A program made the position numbers and the translations under genes. The notes under the pieces were generated by a model, which saw only the letters and a program-made list of their open reading frames with translations, made no database searches and was not told the DNA's origin. From positions 62,001 to 126,000 of the forward strand of contig CAXBBS010000006.1 in the NCBI GenBank assembly GCA_963974485.1: 64,000 nt of DNA, given 5' to 3'. The DNA is from JAALKW01 sp963974485 (GTDB taxonomy: Bacteria > Pseudomonadota > Gammaproteobacteria > Legionellales > Legionellaceae). Shown here piece after piece: positions 1-8,049 of this stretch (the first letter of the stretch is position 1; every line of letters starts with the position of its first letter).

Positions 1-2
1 CA

Positions 3-164
3 ACCTATTACACCGAAGAAGCTTTAAGAAAAGCAATACAGACCCACTTTTCAAAAACAGAACAAGCACTTTCGATTTTTTCTGAGCGTGCAGTGCCTCT
101 GAATAATTTTTTACATGACTTGCTCGAGCGCTCGCATCATTTGATCTTGCACGAACAAAAGTAA
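3..164 (+). CDS. C-terminal end of an unidentified protein (cut by window edge)
   Basis: An open frame runs from the left edge to a TAA at 162-164 and gives 53 residues ending in ...LILHEQK. The fragment is charged, probably helical, and too short to identify a family. The next gene starts 4 nt after this stop on the same strand, so the two are probably co-transcribed. The upstream part and the start codon lie outside the window. Confidence 0.6.
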   Translation, partial: TYYTEEALRKAIQTHFSKTEQALSIFSERAVPLNNFLHDLLERSHHLILHEQK

Positions 165-168
165 GCAT

Positions 169-825
169 ATGATAAGTCTAAATCCAACAACGCTCGGAAA
201 TATCACGCTCAATATAGCGTTCGTGCTGTATCTTATCGTCTATGTGCCTCAAATACGACACAACAAAAATAAACATCATTTAGCCGAGTTAAGCATCAGC
301 TTACATATGATCATCATGACAAGTTTTGTTTTAGATTTACTCTACGGCTTATTAAAACCCCTGCCCTGGCAATACCGTGCAGTTTCTATCGTAGCACTCG
401 GCACGCTTTGCATACAGCAACTGCAACTCATGCGCCTTGCACAGCAACGCGGTCAAATCCTATTGTTTTCAACACTGGGGATGTTTTATTTAAGCTTAAT
501 TTTAATCTTAATACTCACGAGCGTATTTTATTTTGATGCTTTATCTAGCTCAAGCAATACCATACTTTTGATTGGCTGGGTTTCGCGCATTGGATTTTTA
601 AGTTATATCGTGCCGCAGATCATAAAAAATTATCGTATGAATTCGGCTAAAGCCCTCAACACAACGTTTCTTGCGTTAAGCTTATTTCTTTCGCTGCTCG
701 ATCTGACTTCCGCCTGGTGCCTGGACTGGGGATGGCCTAATAAATTAGGTACGCCGCTCACCATCACACTCACACTCATGCTGCTTTGGCAGAAAAAGCG
801 TTATACCCCCCAATTTAGAACCTGA
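169..825 (+). CDS. PQ-loop repeat family integral membrane protein
   Basis: 218 residues with about seven hydrophobic segments. Two PQ-loop motifs are visible: VYVPQIRHN near residues 24-32 and SYIVPQIIKNY near 145-155. Each begins a three-helix bundle, the arrangement of SWEET/PQLC/MtN3-type carriers. Family members move small solutes such as sugars or cationic amino acids, but the substrate here cannot be read from sequence. The gene starts 4 nt after the preceding partial gene. Its 3' end overlaps the convergent cyclodeaminase-family gene by 25 nt. The cationic amino acid link of some PQ-loop proteins would fit that neighbour, but this is only suggestive. Confidence 0.7.
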   Translation: MISLNPTTLGNITLNIAFVLYLIVYVPQIRHNKNKHHLAELSISLHMIIMTSFVLDLLYGLLKPLPWQYRAVSIVALGTLCIQQLQLMRLAQQRGQILLFSTLGMFYLSLILILILTSVFYFDALSSSSNTILLIGWVSRIGFLSYIVPQIIKNYRMNSAKALNTTFLALSLFLSLLDLTSAWCLDWGWPNKLGTPLTITLTLMLLWQKKRYTPQFRT

Positions 826-1748
826 ACAGCATACTTTGCTATTCCTAGATCTTGAGGTGCAATACCCGTCAAATCAGTGATTATAGTACAGGCATTTTGA
901 TTTATTCCAGACATAAGAACACAGCCTACTTCACGTAAGGCTGATGCATGCATGTATTTGTGTTTGTGTTTAATGGCCATAGCGCAATCACCAAAAAGCA
1001 CGGCTTGTTCCTGGCTATCAACCATCACTTCATCGGCGATTGTAAAAATACTTGATTCAATTTCTTGCTTGTTCGCTTGATCGGCGCCGAGCGCAATAAG
1101 ATGTATTTTTTTATTGATATCACAGGCATAAATCAAAGGCGTTTGACTTGCAGTTGTTGTGATCACCACCCCTCCTTGGCTTACCAATGCTGATAAATTA
1201 TCTTCACGCTGAACAAAAGGATAGTCACGTTGAATCTGATCAACATGGCTGCTATTTCTACCCCAAAGATAAATTTTTGCGTTAGGATATTGCTGATGCA
1301 TGGTGGCAATCACAAGCCGTGCCAAAGCTCCTGTACCAATAATGCTAATTTTTTTAATGGCCCATGGTGTTAACTTCGCTACAATACAGGCGGTAACGGC
1401 GGTTCTCAATGTGGTTAGATAGCCAGCATCACATAACGCGGCTTGAATGGCCCCTGTTTTTTTACAGCACACCAGCATAAGCCCATCACCTGCAGGTAAG
1501 CCCAAAGCAGCATTTGCGTAAAACCCCGTCGCAATTTTTATAACAAATATTTTATCTTGTCGATTGTAACCTGCTTTAACATGGCACTCACCACGAGATT
1601 CTGGAAAACTTAAATGCAAAGGCATCGGTACAACGCTCTCACGGTTTGAATAGCAAATTAATTCATCACTGATAGCCTGCATCATCAAAGGCAAATGCTG
1701 CTTGATATTAAGCGCTTGTTTAATTTGCTCTAAATTATAAATCATCAT
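801..1748 (-). CDS. Ornithine cyclodeaminase / mu-crystallin family enzyme
   Basis: 315 residues, the usual family length. The N-terminal half carries the substrate-binding segment (VIKIATGF near 69-76 and LTTLRTA near 111-117). A Rossmann fold follows with the dinucleotide motif IGTGALA near 137-143. The family includes ornithine cyclodeaminase, L-alanine dehydrogenase, ketimine reductase and the Pseudomonas enzyme DauB, which interconverts 2-ketoarginine and L-arginine. The exact substrate cannot be assigned. It is the last gene of a three-gene operon: its ATG overlaps the stop of the aminotransferase by 4 nt, and a YheO/DauR-type regulator precedes both. ATG codons occur at residues 1 and 2, and either may be the start. 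The 3' end overlaps the PQ-loop gene tail to tail. Confidence 0.85.
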   Translation of the reverse strand: MMIYNLEQIKQALNIKQHLPLMMQAISDELICYSNRESVVPMPLHLSFPESRGECHVKAGYNRQDKIFVIKIATGFYANAALGLPAGDGLMLVCCKKTGAIQAALCDAGYLTTLRTAVTACIVAKLTPWAIKKISIIGTGALARLVIATMHQQYPNAKIYLWGRNSSHVDQIQRDYPFVQREDNLSALVSQGGVVITTTASQTPLIYACDINKKIHLIALGADQANKQEIESSIFTIADEVMVDSQEQAVLFGDCAMAIKHKHKYMHASALREVGCVLMSGINQNACTIITDLTGIAPQDLGIAKYAVQVLNWGV

Positions 1749-2860
1749 GAGGTCATAACTGCTTCAAAAAGAGAAAGCACGTCGGGCATATTCCGTCGAC
1801 CAAAACCAATACGAAAAGAATTACTCGGGTCGTCATACACCGAGGCAGGCATTAATAAGATGCCGTGCTCTTGGACTAATCTATGACAGAATAAATCGCT
1901 GGATTCATCAGAAAGATAGTTCACATAGCCAACGCAACCACCTTGTGGCTTAACCCACTGAAATAAATTTGAATACCGTGAAAAAAAGTTTTCTAACAGC
2001 ATAAGATTATGTTTAACAATACGATTATTACGCGTTAAAACATGGTTTTTATTACGGAGGGCAATTAGACTTAAAATCTCAGAGGGCGCACTGTTACAAA
2101 TGGACGTATAGTCTTTCATGCGCTTGATATCATGCAATAAAGACGTGTTTTGACATGCGATCCATCCAACCCGTAACCCCGGCATCCCAAAAGCCTTACT
2201 CATAACACCTAATGATATTGCTTTATCATACCTATCAGCTGCAGGACTTGCCCAGGGTTCATCGGGAGTCCCCAGGTGTCGATAAACTTCATCAGAAAAA
2301 AGCCAAATCCCATGCTTATCAAGTAATAAAACCAGATCATCTAACGCATGCTGTGAAATAACTTGGCCGGATGGGTTATGAGGAAAATTCATCACAAAAC
2401 ATTTTGTATTGGGTCGTATGGCTTGTTTGATATCATCAAGACAAATATTCCAATTATTTTCTTTTTTTAAATTAAGTTCTGTTACCTCACACCCGTTCAT
2501 CGCCGGAATTTCTTTCAAAGATTGATAACAAGGCGTTAAAACAATCGCGTGATCGCCCTGCTCGCACAAAACGGACAAAGCACAATAAATCCCTTCTTCA
2601 GCCCCTGAAAAACATAAAATATTGTCTGCATGCATGTGTTCGTACATGGTTTTTGATATACGATGCCGCAATGCCGGATACCCAAACGGTTCTGTATATT
2701 TAAGCTCTAAGTTATCCCATAGATTTTTTTCTTCTGTGTTAGCTAAAGCAATGACTTCTGACATTGAAAAACTTTCCGCATCAGAACAACAAAGCAAATG
2801 AGGTGAACTAAATTCGTATTGAGTCAGATACTCTTCTAATTTGAAAGATTTAATGCTCAT
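1745..2860 (-). CDS. PLP-dependent aminotransferase, class I/II (fold type I)
   Basis: 371 residues. Hallmarks of fold-type I transferases are present: a glycine-rich phosphate site SGAEEG near 85-90, the PLP-ring residue in NFPHNPSG (158-165), SDEVY with the pyridine-N aspartate near 189-193, the Schiff-base lysine in SKAFGMPGLR (K222), and a C-terminal substrate-carboxylate arginine in FRIGFGR. The substrate is unknown. It overlaps the upstream regulator and the downstream cyclodeaminase-family gene by 4 nt each, so translation is probably coupled. The context suggests amino acid or 2-keto acid interconversion, perhaps of a basic or D-amino acid. Confidence 0.85.
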   Translation of the reverse strand: MSIKSFKLEEYLTQYEFSSPHLLCCSDAESFSMSEVIALANTEEKNLWDNLELKYTEPFGYPALRHRISKTMYEHMHADNILCFSGAEEGIYCALSVLCEQGDHAIVLTPCYQSLKEIPAMNGCEVTELNLKKENNWNICLDDIKQAIRPNTKCFVMNFPHNPSGQVISQHALDDLVLLLDKHGIWLFSDEVYRHLGTPDEPWASPAADRYDKAISLGVMSKAFGMPGLRVGWIACQNTSLLHDIKRMKDYTSICNSAPSEILSLIALRNKNHVLTRNNRIVKHNLMLLENFFSRYSNLFQWVKPQGGCVGYVNYLSDESSDLFCHRLVQEHGILLMPASVYDDPSNSFRIGFGRRNMPDVLSLFEAVMTS

Positions 2861-3444
2861 GAGCTAGCCCTCCACGATTTTAAGTACTTGAACATGGTGG
2901 CACGTCCTAATTTTAAAACACGCGCAATATAATCAGCTGCATTTTTTTCCACAAAGGCTCCTTGTTGAAACAAATAATGAGCCACGTCTTTTTTTTGCTT
3001 TAGCGTTAATCCCTCAAAACTCCATGATTTTTCATTCAGATAAGCATGAATACTGCAATGTAATTTTTCCTGCCAGTCTTGTTTAAATAAACTATGGGGT
3101 ATATCCGCTTGTCGGGGTTTAATAAAAGCCTCAGAAAATTGCTGCATCTGATTAAAAATTGAGATATCACAATTGATACAAATTAACAATTTATCATCCA
3201 CCGGGACAGATATAGATTTAATTAATCGGCCGTCAAAATTTAATTTTGGATACGTGATGTGATCTAAGCTCTCTTCCAGCTCTTTAGCATCAAGCAACGA
3301 AGCATCGCCCACACGACGTTTTGATAATTGCCCTGCAATAAAACAAATGCTGTCAGATTCTAAATCGTGAACAACAATTTCAAGTAAAGGCTCCATAAGC
3401 AAAGCTATTGCATTTAAGATAGGAACATAAGATAAAAGGCTCAT
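2857..3444 (-). CDS. YheO/DauR-type transcriptional regulator (PAS-like plus HTH)
   Basis: 195 residues. The N-terminal part (about 1-110) has the YheO PAS-like pattern: PLLEIVVHDL near 18-27, a hydrophobic core, and IKSISVPV. The C-terminal part (about 140-195) is a helix-turn-helix with the characteristic AADYIARVLKLGRATMFKYL stretch. This is the architecture of DauR, the repressor of D-arginine catabolism in Pseudomonas. The gene leads the operon with the aminotransferase and cyclodeaminase-family genes, so local autoregulation is the likely role (inference). No operator repeat stood out upstream. Confidence 0.8.
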   Translation of the reverse strand: MSLLSYVPILNAIALLMEPLLEIVVHDLESDSICFIAGQLSKRRVGDASLLDAKELEESLDHITYPKLNFDGRLIKSISVPVDDKLLICINCDISIFNQMQQFSEAFIKPRQADIPHSLFKQDWQEKLHCSIHAYLNEKSWSFEGLTLKQKKDVAHYLFQQGAFVEKNAADYIARVLKLGRATMFKYLKSWRASS

Positions 3445-3616
3445 ACAAATACCTTTGAGTATATTTTATGGATTATTATATACCAAAAAGTATTGTTGTG
3501 GAATATCTATCTTCCACGCACTCAAATCCCTTACGCTTAAACAATGTATCTATCACCAGAAAAAACGTTATGCCTGAAAATAAGACGTTTTTTTATGATT
3601 AAATCTGCAAATACCC

Positions 3617-3646
3617 TTGACAATCAAGGCCTATATCTCGTAAACT
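3617..3646 (+). promoter_or_regulatory. Predicted sigma-70 promoter of the tRNA-Ala/tRNA-Glu unit
   Basis: A consensus -35 TTGACA (3617-3622), an 18-nt spacer and a weaker -10 TAAACT (3641-3646). Initiation would fall about 8 nt before the tRNA-Ala 5' end. The rest of the 216-nt gap after the regulator gene is A+T-rich and holds nothing else clear. Confidence 0.5.
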
Positions 3647-3660
3647 TGCGTTCGGAATTT

Positions 3661-3736
3661 GGGGTTATAGCTCAGTTGGTAGAGCGATTGCATGGCATGC
3701 AATAGGTCGGCGGTTCGATTCCGCCTAACTCCACCA
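3661..3736 (+). tRNA. tRNA-Ala (GGC)
   Basis: 76 nt with CCA encoded. The acceptor stem is GGGGTTA/TAACTCC with one G-T pair. The D-arm is AGCTCAGTTGGTAGAGC, the anticodon stem ATTGC/GCAAT encloses the loop ATGGCAT (anticodon GGC), and the T-arm is CGGCGGTTCGATTCCGCC-like. It is the first gene of a two-tRNA unit. Confidence 0.95.
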
Positions 3737-3758
3737 GCATCAGCAATTTATGCTGGTG
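3732..3758 (+). other. Hairpin embedding the 3' CCA of tRNA-Ala
   Basis: CACCAGCAT (3732-3740) pairs with ATGCTGGTG (3750-3758) in a perfect 9-bp stem with a 9-nt loop. The left arm contains the encoded CCA. There is no T-tract, so an RNase processing hairpin is more likely than a terminator. A similar hairpin follows tRNA-Glu. Confidence 0.55.
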
Positions 3759-3779
3759 CTGACTAAAATTTCACACTGG

Positions 3780-3855
3780 GTCCCCATCGTCTAGAGGCCT
3801 AGGACACCGCCCTTTCACGGCGGTAACAGGGGTTCGACTCCCCTTGGGGACGCCA
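3780..3855 (+). tRNA. tRNA-Glu (TTC)
   Basis: 76 nt with CCA encoded. The acceptor stem is GTCCCCA/TGGGGAC, with the conserved CGTCTAGAGGCCTAGGAC D-arm. The anticodon stem CCGCC/GGCGG encloses CTTTCAC (anticodon TTC), and the T-arm is AGGGGTTCGACTCCCCT. It lies 43 nt downstream of tRNA-Ala. Confidence 0.95.
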
Positions 3856-3876
3856 CCATAACCCATCGGTTATGGT
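3855..3876 (+). terminator. Hairpin at the end of the tRNA-Ala/Glu unit
   Basis: ACCATAACC (3855-3863) pairs perfectly with GGTTATGGT (3868-3876) around a CATC loop. It begins at the last base of the tRNA CCA. There is no U-tract, so this is either a processing hairpin or a weak, possibly bidirectional terminator shared with the convergent dgt gene. Confidence 0.5.
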
Positions 3877-3895
3877 GTATCATCAGCATCTACTC

Positions 3896-5218
3896 TTACA
3901 AACGCTCAAATATTGTTCTTGTATTAAACCCAAATAAACGCTCATGCATGCGATAAGCATATTCATCCGTCATATTCGCAATAATATCACATACCACGCG
4001 CTTTCCAGCCGCTTCATCTTCCGCTTCGTCAAAACATACACGATCTTTTAAACTAAGTAATCCCATCGGATTAGAGCTCAAGGCGTCAAATAAACGCAAC
4101 ACCACCGTTTGGCCACCGTATTCAAACGTGCGTGACTCTTGCGAGTCAATCACATGCTTATAAATAGCCGCAATCAAGGCGTCAATCAAGCGTTTAGCTT
4201 CAGGATGAAGTACGGCATTATATTTTAATAAATCACAGCCAAACGCTTGGTTGCTCACTTGAATGCTTGTCGCCGTCACAAAATAATTAACCATTTCACC
4301 TATAGCCTGCTTTCTTACGTGAAGCGCCTCATCAAATAACGCGTCCAATAACGGTAGTGAACGCTTGTTTAATGGCGTATTGTTCAGTAAGGCTCTAAAA
4401 TCAGGCGTATCTAATTGGGCACGTGTGATCAAACGCAATTGAATTGCATCTTCTAAATCATGTACGCCATACGCAATATCATCAGCAATATCCATGATTG
4501 AACAATCTAAACTACGATATTTGGACGTCCCATGATGATGAGCATCAGGTTGCTTAGCAAGGCTTTGAAATAATTCGCGATCATCGTCTGTGAGCACTTG
4601 AAGCAACCAATCCACTTCAGGTTGCTCACTTTCAAAATAAGCTTTAGGGGGTAACCAATCGTTGACACAAATGGCTTGATGTCGTGCATCTGGAATGGCT
4701 GGCATCTCCGTGGCCACCACACGCTTGTAATTGACCGGATACTTTAATATACCGAGCAACGCCCGTCGGGTGAGATCTAACCCAAAGGCACCGTAACTGT
4801 TTTCTAATTTAGTGAGTAAGCGAAGCGTCTGGCCGTTCCCTTCAAAGCCTCCATGATGACGCATCATATAGTTCAAAGCGACCTCGCCCCCATGACCAAA
4901 CGGTGGATGGCCTATATCATGAAGCAAACACATAACACTGATTAAATCTTCATCTGGTAATAAATCATAAAACATACTGGATTCGGTGTTGGTGGATAAA
5001 CGTCGAACTAAACTGCATCCAATCGAAGAAACTTCTAACGAATGTGTAAGACGTGTTCGATGAAAATCCCCTTCGTCTGTACCTAAAATTTGGGTTTTAC
5101 GTTGTAAGCGACGAAAAGAAGGGCAATGAATCACACGTGTTCTATCACGCTCATAAGGGCCTCGCTTATCCTGCTCGCCACGTTGATGAGTTTTTCCCGA
5201 ACGGCGATCGGTCCACAT
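3896..5218 (-). CDS. dgt: Deoxyguanosinetriphosphate triphosphohydrolase-like protein (HD domain)
   Basis: 440 residues, matching the Dgt family of dNTP triphosphohydrolases, which split dNTPs into deoxynucleoside and triphosphate. The metal-binding HD signature is clear: THSLEV with H59, then LLHDIGHPPFGHGG with H100-D101, and a later metal-ligand aspartate in MDIADDIAYGVHDLEDAI. The N-terminus RVIHCPSFRRLQRKTQI is typical of the family. It is a single gene facing the tRNA pair and divergent from the SPOR lipoprotein gene. Substrate preference among dNTPs cannot be read from sequence. Confidence 0.9.
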   Translation of the reverse strand: MWTDRRSGKTHQRGEQDKRGPYERDRTRVIHCPSFRRLQRKTQILGTDEGDFHRTRLTHSLEVSSIGCSLVRRLSTNTESSMFYDLLPDEDLISVMCLLHDIGHPPFGHGGEVALNYMMRHHGGFEGNGQTLRLLTKLENSYGAFGLDLTRRALLGILKYPVNYKRVVATEMPAIPDARHQAICVNDWLPPKAYFESEQPEVDWLLQVLTDDDRELFQSLAKQPDAHHHGTSKYRSLDCSIMDIADDIAYGVHDLEDAIQLRLITRAQLDTPDFRALLNNTPLNKRSLPLLDALFDEALHVRKQAIGEMVNYFVTATSIQVSNQAFGCDLLKYNAVLHPEAKRLIDALIAAIYKHVIDSQESRTFEYGGQTVVLRLFDALSSNPMGLLSLKDRVCFDEAEDEAAGKRVVCDIIANMTDEYAYRMHERLFGFNTRTIFERL

Positions 5219-5326
5219 ACATCATGCTCCTAAAAATTAAAGTTTTGTAAAGTATTGCAGATAACCTCTACAGAAAGACATAAAAAATATAAAAAAATAT
5301 TATTAATTAAAGAAAAGGGCCATATC

Positions 5327-5914
5327 ATGATAATAAAAACGAAACATATTGGACTTTTACTTTGTACGGCCACACTTTCAGCATGCGGTGTCATGAATTC
5401 AAGCAGTCAAGCTGACTATTATGCTCCGTACAGCTTTGGACAAACACAAAGCACCACAACGGCACCGCTTTATCCTGACGGATATGATACATCAGGTGGA
5501 GCTTATCGGGATGGCGCTGTTCAAGATAATGGCAACGGTGCCTATGTTCCAGGATCGCGAAAAACTGTCACGGTACCGGAAGGCTATCATGTCGGCTCAG
5601 AGCACTCACCTGCATCGTTTAACGATCGTGAAAAATCCTGGGTAGATCGCCAAAGTCCACAAAACTACACGATTCAACTGGACGATAATGAAAAAGCGTC
5701 TCAAGTCGCTTCAACCTTACAAAAAGCACCCAAAGACGCACGTAAAGCTGAAATTAAATATAATCGTGGCGGAAAAAAACACTACAAAGGTGTGTATGGA
5801 ACATATTCAAGTTACGGAGCGGCACAACAGGCATTGAATGCACTTCCTGAAGACTTAAGGAAAAATGCAGGGGTCAAAACGTGGGGAAGTGTTCAAAATT
5901 CATCAGGGTATTAA
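5327..5914 (+). CDS. SPOR-domain lipoprotein
   Basis: 195 residues from the chosen ATG. A longer frame begins at 5255, but the ATG at 5327 has an AAGGG ribosome site and opens directly into a lipoprotein signal (MIIKTKHIGLLL...LSAC, lipid cysteine C20). A Ser/Gln/Tyr/Gly-rich linker follows. The last ~80 residues (from NYTIQLDDNEKAS) form a SPOR-like domain with the alternating strand-helix pattern and GVYGTYSSYGAAQQAL. SPOR domains bind septal, denuded peptidoglycan, so a role at the division site is likely. It may be DamX- or RlpA-like in function, but it has no other recognisable domain. Confidence 0.7.
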   Translation: MIIKTKHIGLLLCTATLSACGVMNSSSQADYYAPYSFGQTQSTTTAPLYPDGYDTSGGAYRDGAVQDNGNGAYVPGSRKTVTVPEGYHVGSEHSPASFNDREKSWVDRQSPQNYTIQLDDNEKASQVASTLQKAPKDARKAEIKYNRGGKKHYKGVYGTYSSYGAAQQALNALPEDLRKNAGVKTWGSVQNSSGY

Positions 5915-5957
5915 TAGGGTATTATTGACTGTATGTGTGACAAGGTCTTTAAAAAGC

Positions 5958-6038
5958 ATGAAGGTGTTCGTTAGATTATAATGGATTGATTCGAATAAAT
6001 CGATTGAATCCCATTACGGTCCTACATAACACCTTCAT
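5958..6038. other. Long inverted repeat with inner hairpin between the SPOR gene and the cold-shock gene
   Basis: ATGAAGGTGTT (5958-5968) is repeated inverted and exact as AACACCTTCAT (6028-6038). The 59 nt between them contain a second, imperfect stem (AATGG...GATTC and GAATCCCATT). It lies at the convergent 3' ends of the SPOR lipoprotein and the cold-shock gene, so a bidirectional terminator or mRNA-stabilising structure is the simplest reading. Confidence 0.55.
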
Positions 6039-6048
6039 CCAAGACTTA

Positions 6049-6255
6049 TTAAACCACTTCGACTTCTTCAGCCTGTGGTCCTTTTTGGCCTTTTCCTGCT
6101 TTGAACATAACGCTTTGACCTTCGGTCAGTGTTTTAAAACCACCACCTTGGATTGCGCTGAAATGTACAAAATAATCTGTACCTTCGCTTTCAATGAAAC
6201 CAAAACCTTTACCTTCATTGAACCACTTTACTGTTCCACTTACTTTATCTGTCAT
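6049..6255 (-). CDS. Cold-shock protein, CspA family
   Basis: 68 residues from the ATG at 6255: a single OB-fold cold-shock domain. RNP1 (KGFGFI) and RNP2 (VHFSAI) are intact, as is the TVKWFNEGKG start. It is a nucleic-acid chaperone binding single-stranded RNA or DNA. A frame extension to 6285 adds ten residues not found in the family, so I use the internal ATG. Which Csp paralogue it is cannot be said. Confidence 0.93.
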   Translation of the reverse strand: MTDKVSGTVKWFNEGKGFGFIESEGTDYFVHFSAIQGGGFKTLTEGQSVMFKAGKGQKGPQAEEVEVV

Positions 6256-6357
6256 GTTAAATTCCTCAATGTATACCCGAGCCATTCTAACACTTTTTGG
6301 AATATTTTCTAGTCAAATACAAAAAATATTAAAAATTTATGAGTTTTATTTATAAAT

Positions 6358-6852
6358 TCATGGGTTCAAAGCAAGAATAACAGTCCATTTCACCAGTCCG
6401 CGCGTATCGGTACGATCCATATAGAACTCTTTGATGGTTATATTATATTTTTTACTTATCGACGCAAGCCACGTTAAACCGGCTTTGTAAGGCACTTTAT
6501 CAAACGACAATTGCAATTCATCCTGGTTTAATTGCTGTAATTGGTAGGCAAACGCATGTAAAGACGCCGTTTTTAATTCTCGAGACAAGACCGTTAACCC
6601 CTTGGATTTATCGAGATTTTCTGAACCGGTATGTTTCGATGATAATTGTGCTTCAGCTTGCTTTATCCAAGCCAGCGTTTCTTTTTTTTCAGATAGGCGC
6701 TGCGTGCTTGCCATAACCGCATCAGTCAATGACGCATACGCCACATACGCAAAATACAAACCAAGAAACACGGCCCCCCACAGCAATAAAGAACGCTCGC
6801 GATGATTAAGCGACTGCCATAATTGCAACACATACGCTTTCATAGCCTTCAT
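6358..6852 (-). CDS. gspM: Type II secretion system inner-membrane protein GspM
   Basis: 164 residues. A short cytoplasmic N-terminus (LWQSLNHRERSLLLWG) leads into one transmembrane helix (about 22-42), then a periplasmic ferredoxin-like domain with the coiled stretch STQRLSEKKETLAWIKQAEAQL. This is the classical GspM layout. GspM pairs with GspL to anchor the GspE ATPase. Its ATG overlaps the end of gspL by 4 nt. The rest of the gsp genes are not in the window. Confidence 0.8.
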   Translation of the reverse strand: MKAMKAYVLQLWQSLNHRERSLLLWGAVFLGLYFAYVAYASLTDAVMASTQRLSEKKETLAWIKQAEAQLSSKHTGSENLDKSKGLTVLSRELKTASLHAFAYQLQQLNQDELQLSFDKVPYKAGLTWLASISKKYNITIKEFYMDRTDTRGLVKWTVILALNP

Positions 6853-8015
6853 AAACGAAGCTCCAATATCGCCGTTACTTGATTATCTCGTGTTTTAGCT
6901 TGCGTTTGTTTAACACGCACCTGTAATTTTTGAAGCTTTTGTTCGAACGCATCCAAGAATGCAAAGTCTTGAGCGACCACACTCACCCACAGCGTTTGGT
7001 CACGAAAACGAAGGTTTTCTATATCTAATGGGTTTAATGCGACAACGTTTGCAAGCGCATCAAACAACATCCAAAAAGAATCATGTGGCGCAGCACCTGT
7101 TTGATTTAATAAACGCTCAATTCTAAAACGCGGGCTTATCACCTGTTTTGCGTCAGGAAAAAACACGTGATAATGCTTTGCAATCTGCTGATCAAGTCCT
7201 GCTTGCTTGGTCTCTAAACGATGCAAGGCAACGGCATTCATACCGAGCACGCTTACAAACCACGCCGCGAGCAGCCCCCCGCATATTCCGTACCACAAAG
7301 AGCCAACTTTATCATGCGTTCGGTGCTGAAAAGCACCTTGGCATAGATTAATATAACGCCCTGCGAGTAAACGCTTTGCCACAAAAAAACGATAGGATCC
7401 CTCGTGTGCGGACAGCCCCAGCTGCTGCAAAGAGGCTTCACTATCATCAAACGTAAATCCTGTGCGGGCTTCGGGATGCACCGTCAAATACTGCGTTACA
7501 AGCAATGGGCTTAATGCGCCGATGAACGTGTCTTGATGAACTAATAGATCCGTCGCCGTTGCGCATGTTTCCCCGGACTGAACAGCAAACCAATCCAACG
7601 TGATCGCATCATACGCGAGCTCCAATACATCCAGTTCATGCATCCATGCACGCAAGCGTAATCGATTGATAATCACCACGCGATAGTGGCTATCCCTTTG
7701 TGTGTCGCGATCAAACGCCACATGAAGATCTCCCACAGGTTCTGCGAGTTCTTCTTCAAGCGCATATGGAATAGCTTCACGTGCTTTACGTGTACTTAAC
7801 TTCGGTAGATCCAAACGATGCAGGCTCGCAACCGATGCGGGTAACACCGCAATCGTATGACACCCCATCTGCATGTTTTTAATTTCTTCGATTGGATACC
7901 ATGCAAGAGGAAGATCCACGTCACCCGCATCATCGAGTCGTACGGCCCAAAGGTGCTCTTGAGGGACCGTATTCGTCTCGATGGAAGATTCAAGAAATAA
8001 AAAACATGTCGTCAC
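6849..8015 (-). CDS. gspL: Type II secretion system protein GspL
   Basis: 388 residues. The N-terminal ~240 residues form the actin-like cytoplasmic domain that binds GspE (PKLSTRKAREAIPYALEEELAEPV near 73-96 is the usual motif). One transmembrane helix follows near 250-270, then a periplasmic ferredoxin-like domain. It is translationally coupled to gspM. As in Legionella, where lspLM is separate from other lsp loci, the pair stands apart from the remaining gsp genes. Confidence 0.85.
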   Translation of the reverse strand: MTTCFLFLESSIETNTVPQEHLWAVRLDDAGDVDLPLAWYPIEEIKNMQMGCHTIAVLPASVASLHRLDLPKLSTRKAREAIPYALEEELAEPVGDLHVAFDRDTQRDSHYRVVIINRLRLRAWMHELDVLELAYDAITLDWFAVQSGETCATATDLLVHQDTFIGALSPLLVTQYLTVHPEARTGFTFDDSEASLQQLGLSAHEGSYRFFVAKRLLAGRYINLCQGAFQHRTHDKVGSLWYGICGGLLAAWFVSVLGMNAVALHRLETKQAGLDQQIAKHYHVFFPDAKQVISPRFRIERLLNQTGAAPHDSFWMLFDALANVVALNPLDIENLRFRDQTLWVSVVAQDFAFLDAFEQKLQKLQVRVKQTQAKTRDNQVTAILELRL

Positions 8016-8049
8016 AAAATTACCTTGTTGATGATGATGTTAATATTAT

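Noticed and set aside
3560..3593. A+T-rich hairpin AAAAAACGT...ACGTTTTTT upstream of tRNA-Ala as a terminator
   Set aside because: The stem is almost all A-T with a 16-nt loop, and its only G+C pairs are too few to be a convincing terminator.
5986..6312. 108-codon frame opposite the cold-shock gene
   Set aside because: Entirely antisense to a recognised CspA-family gene, Phe/Cys-rich and without a ribosome site.
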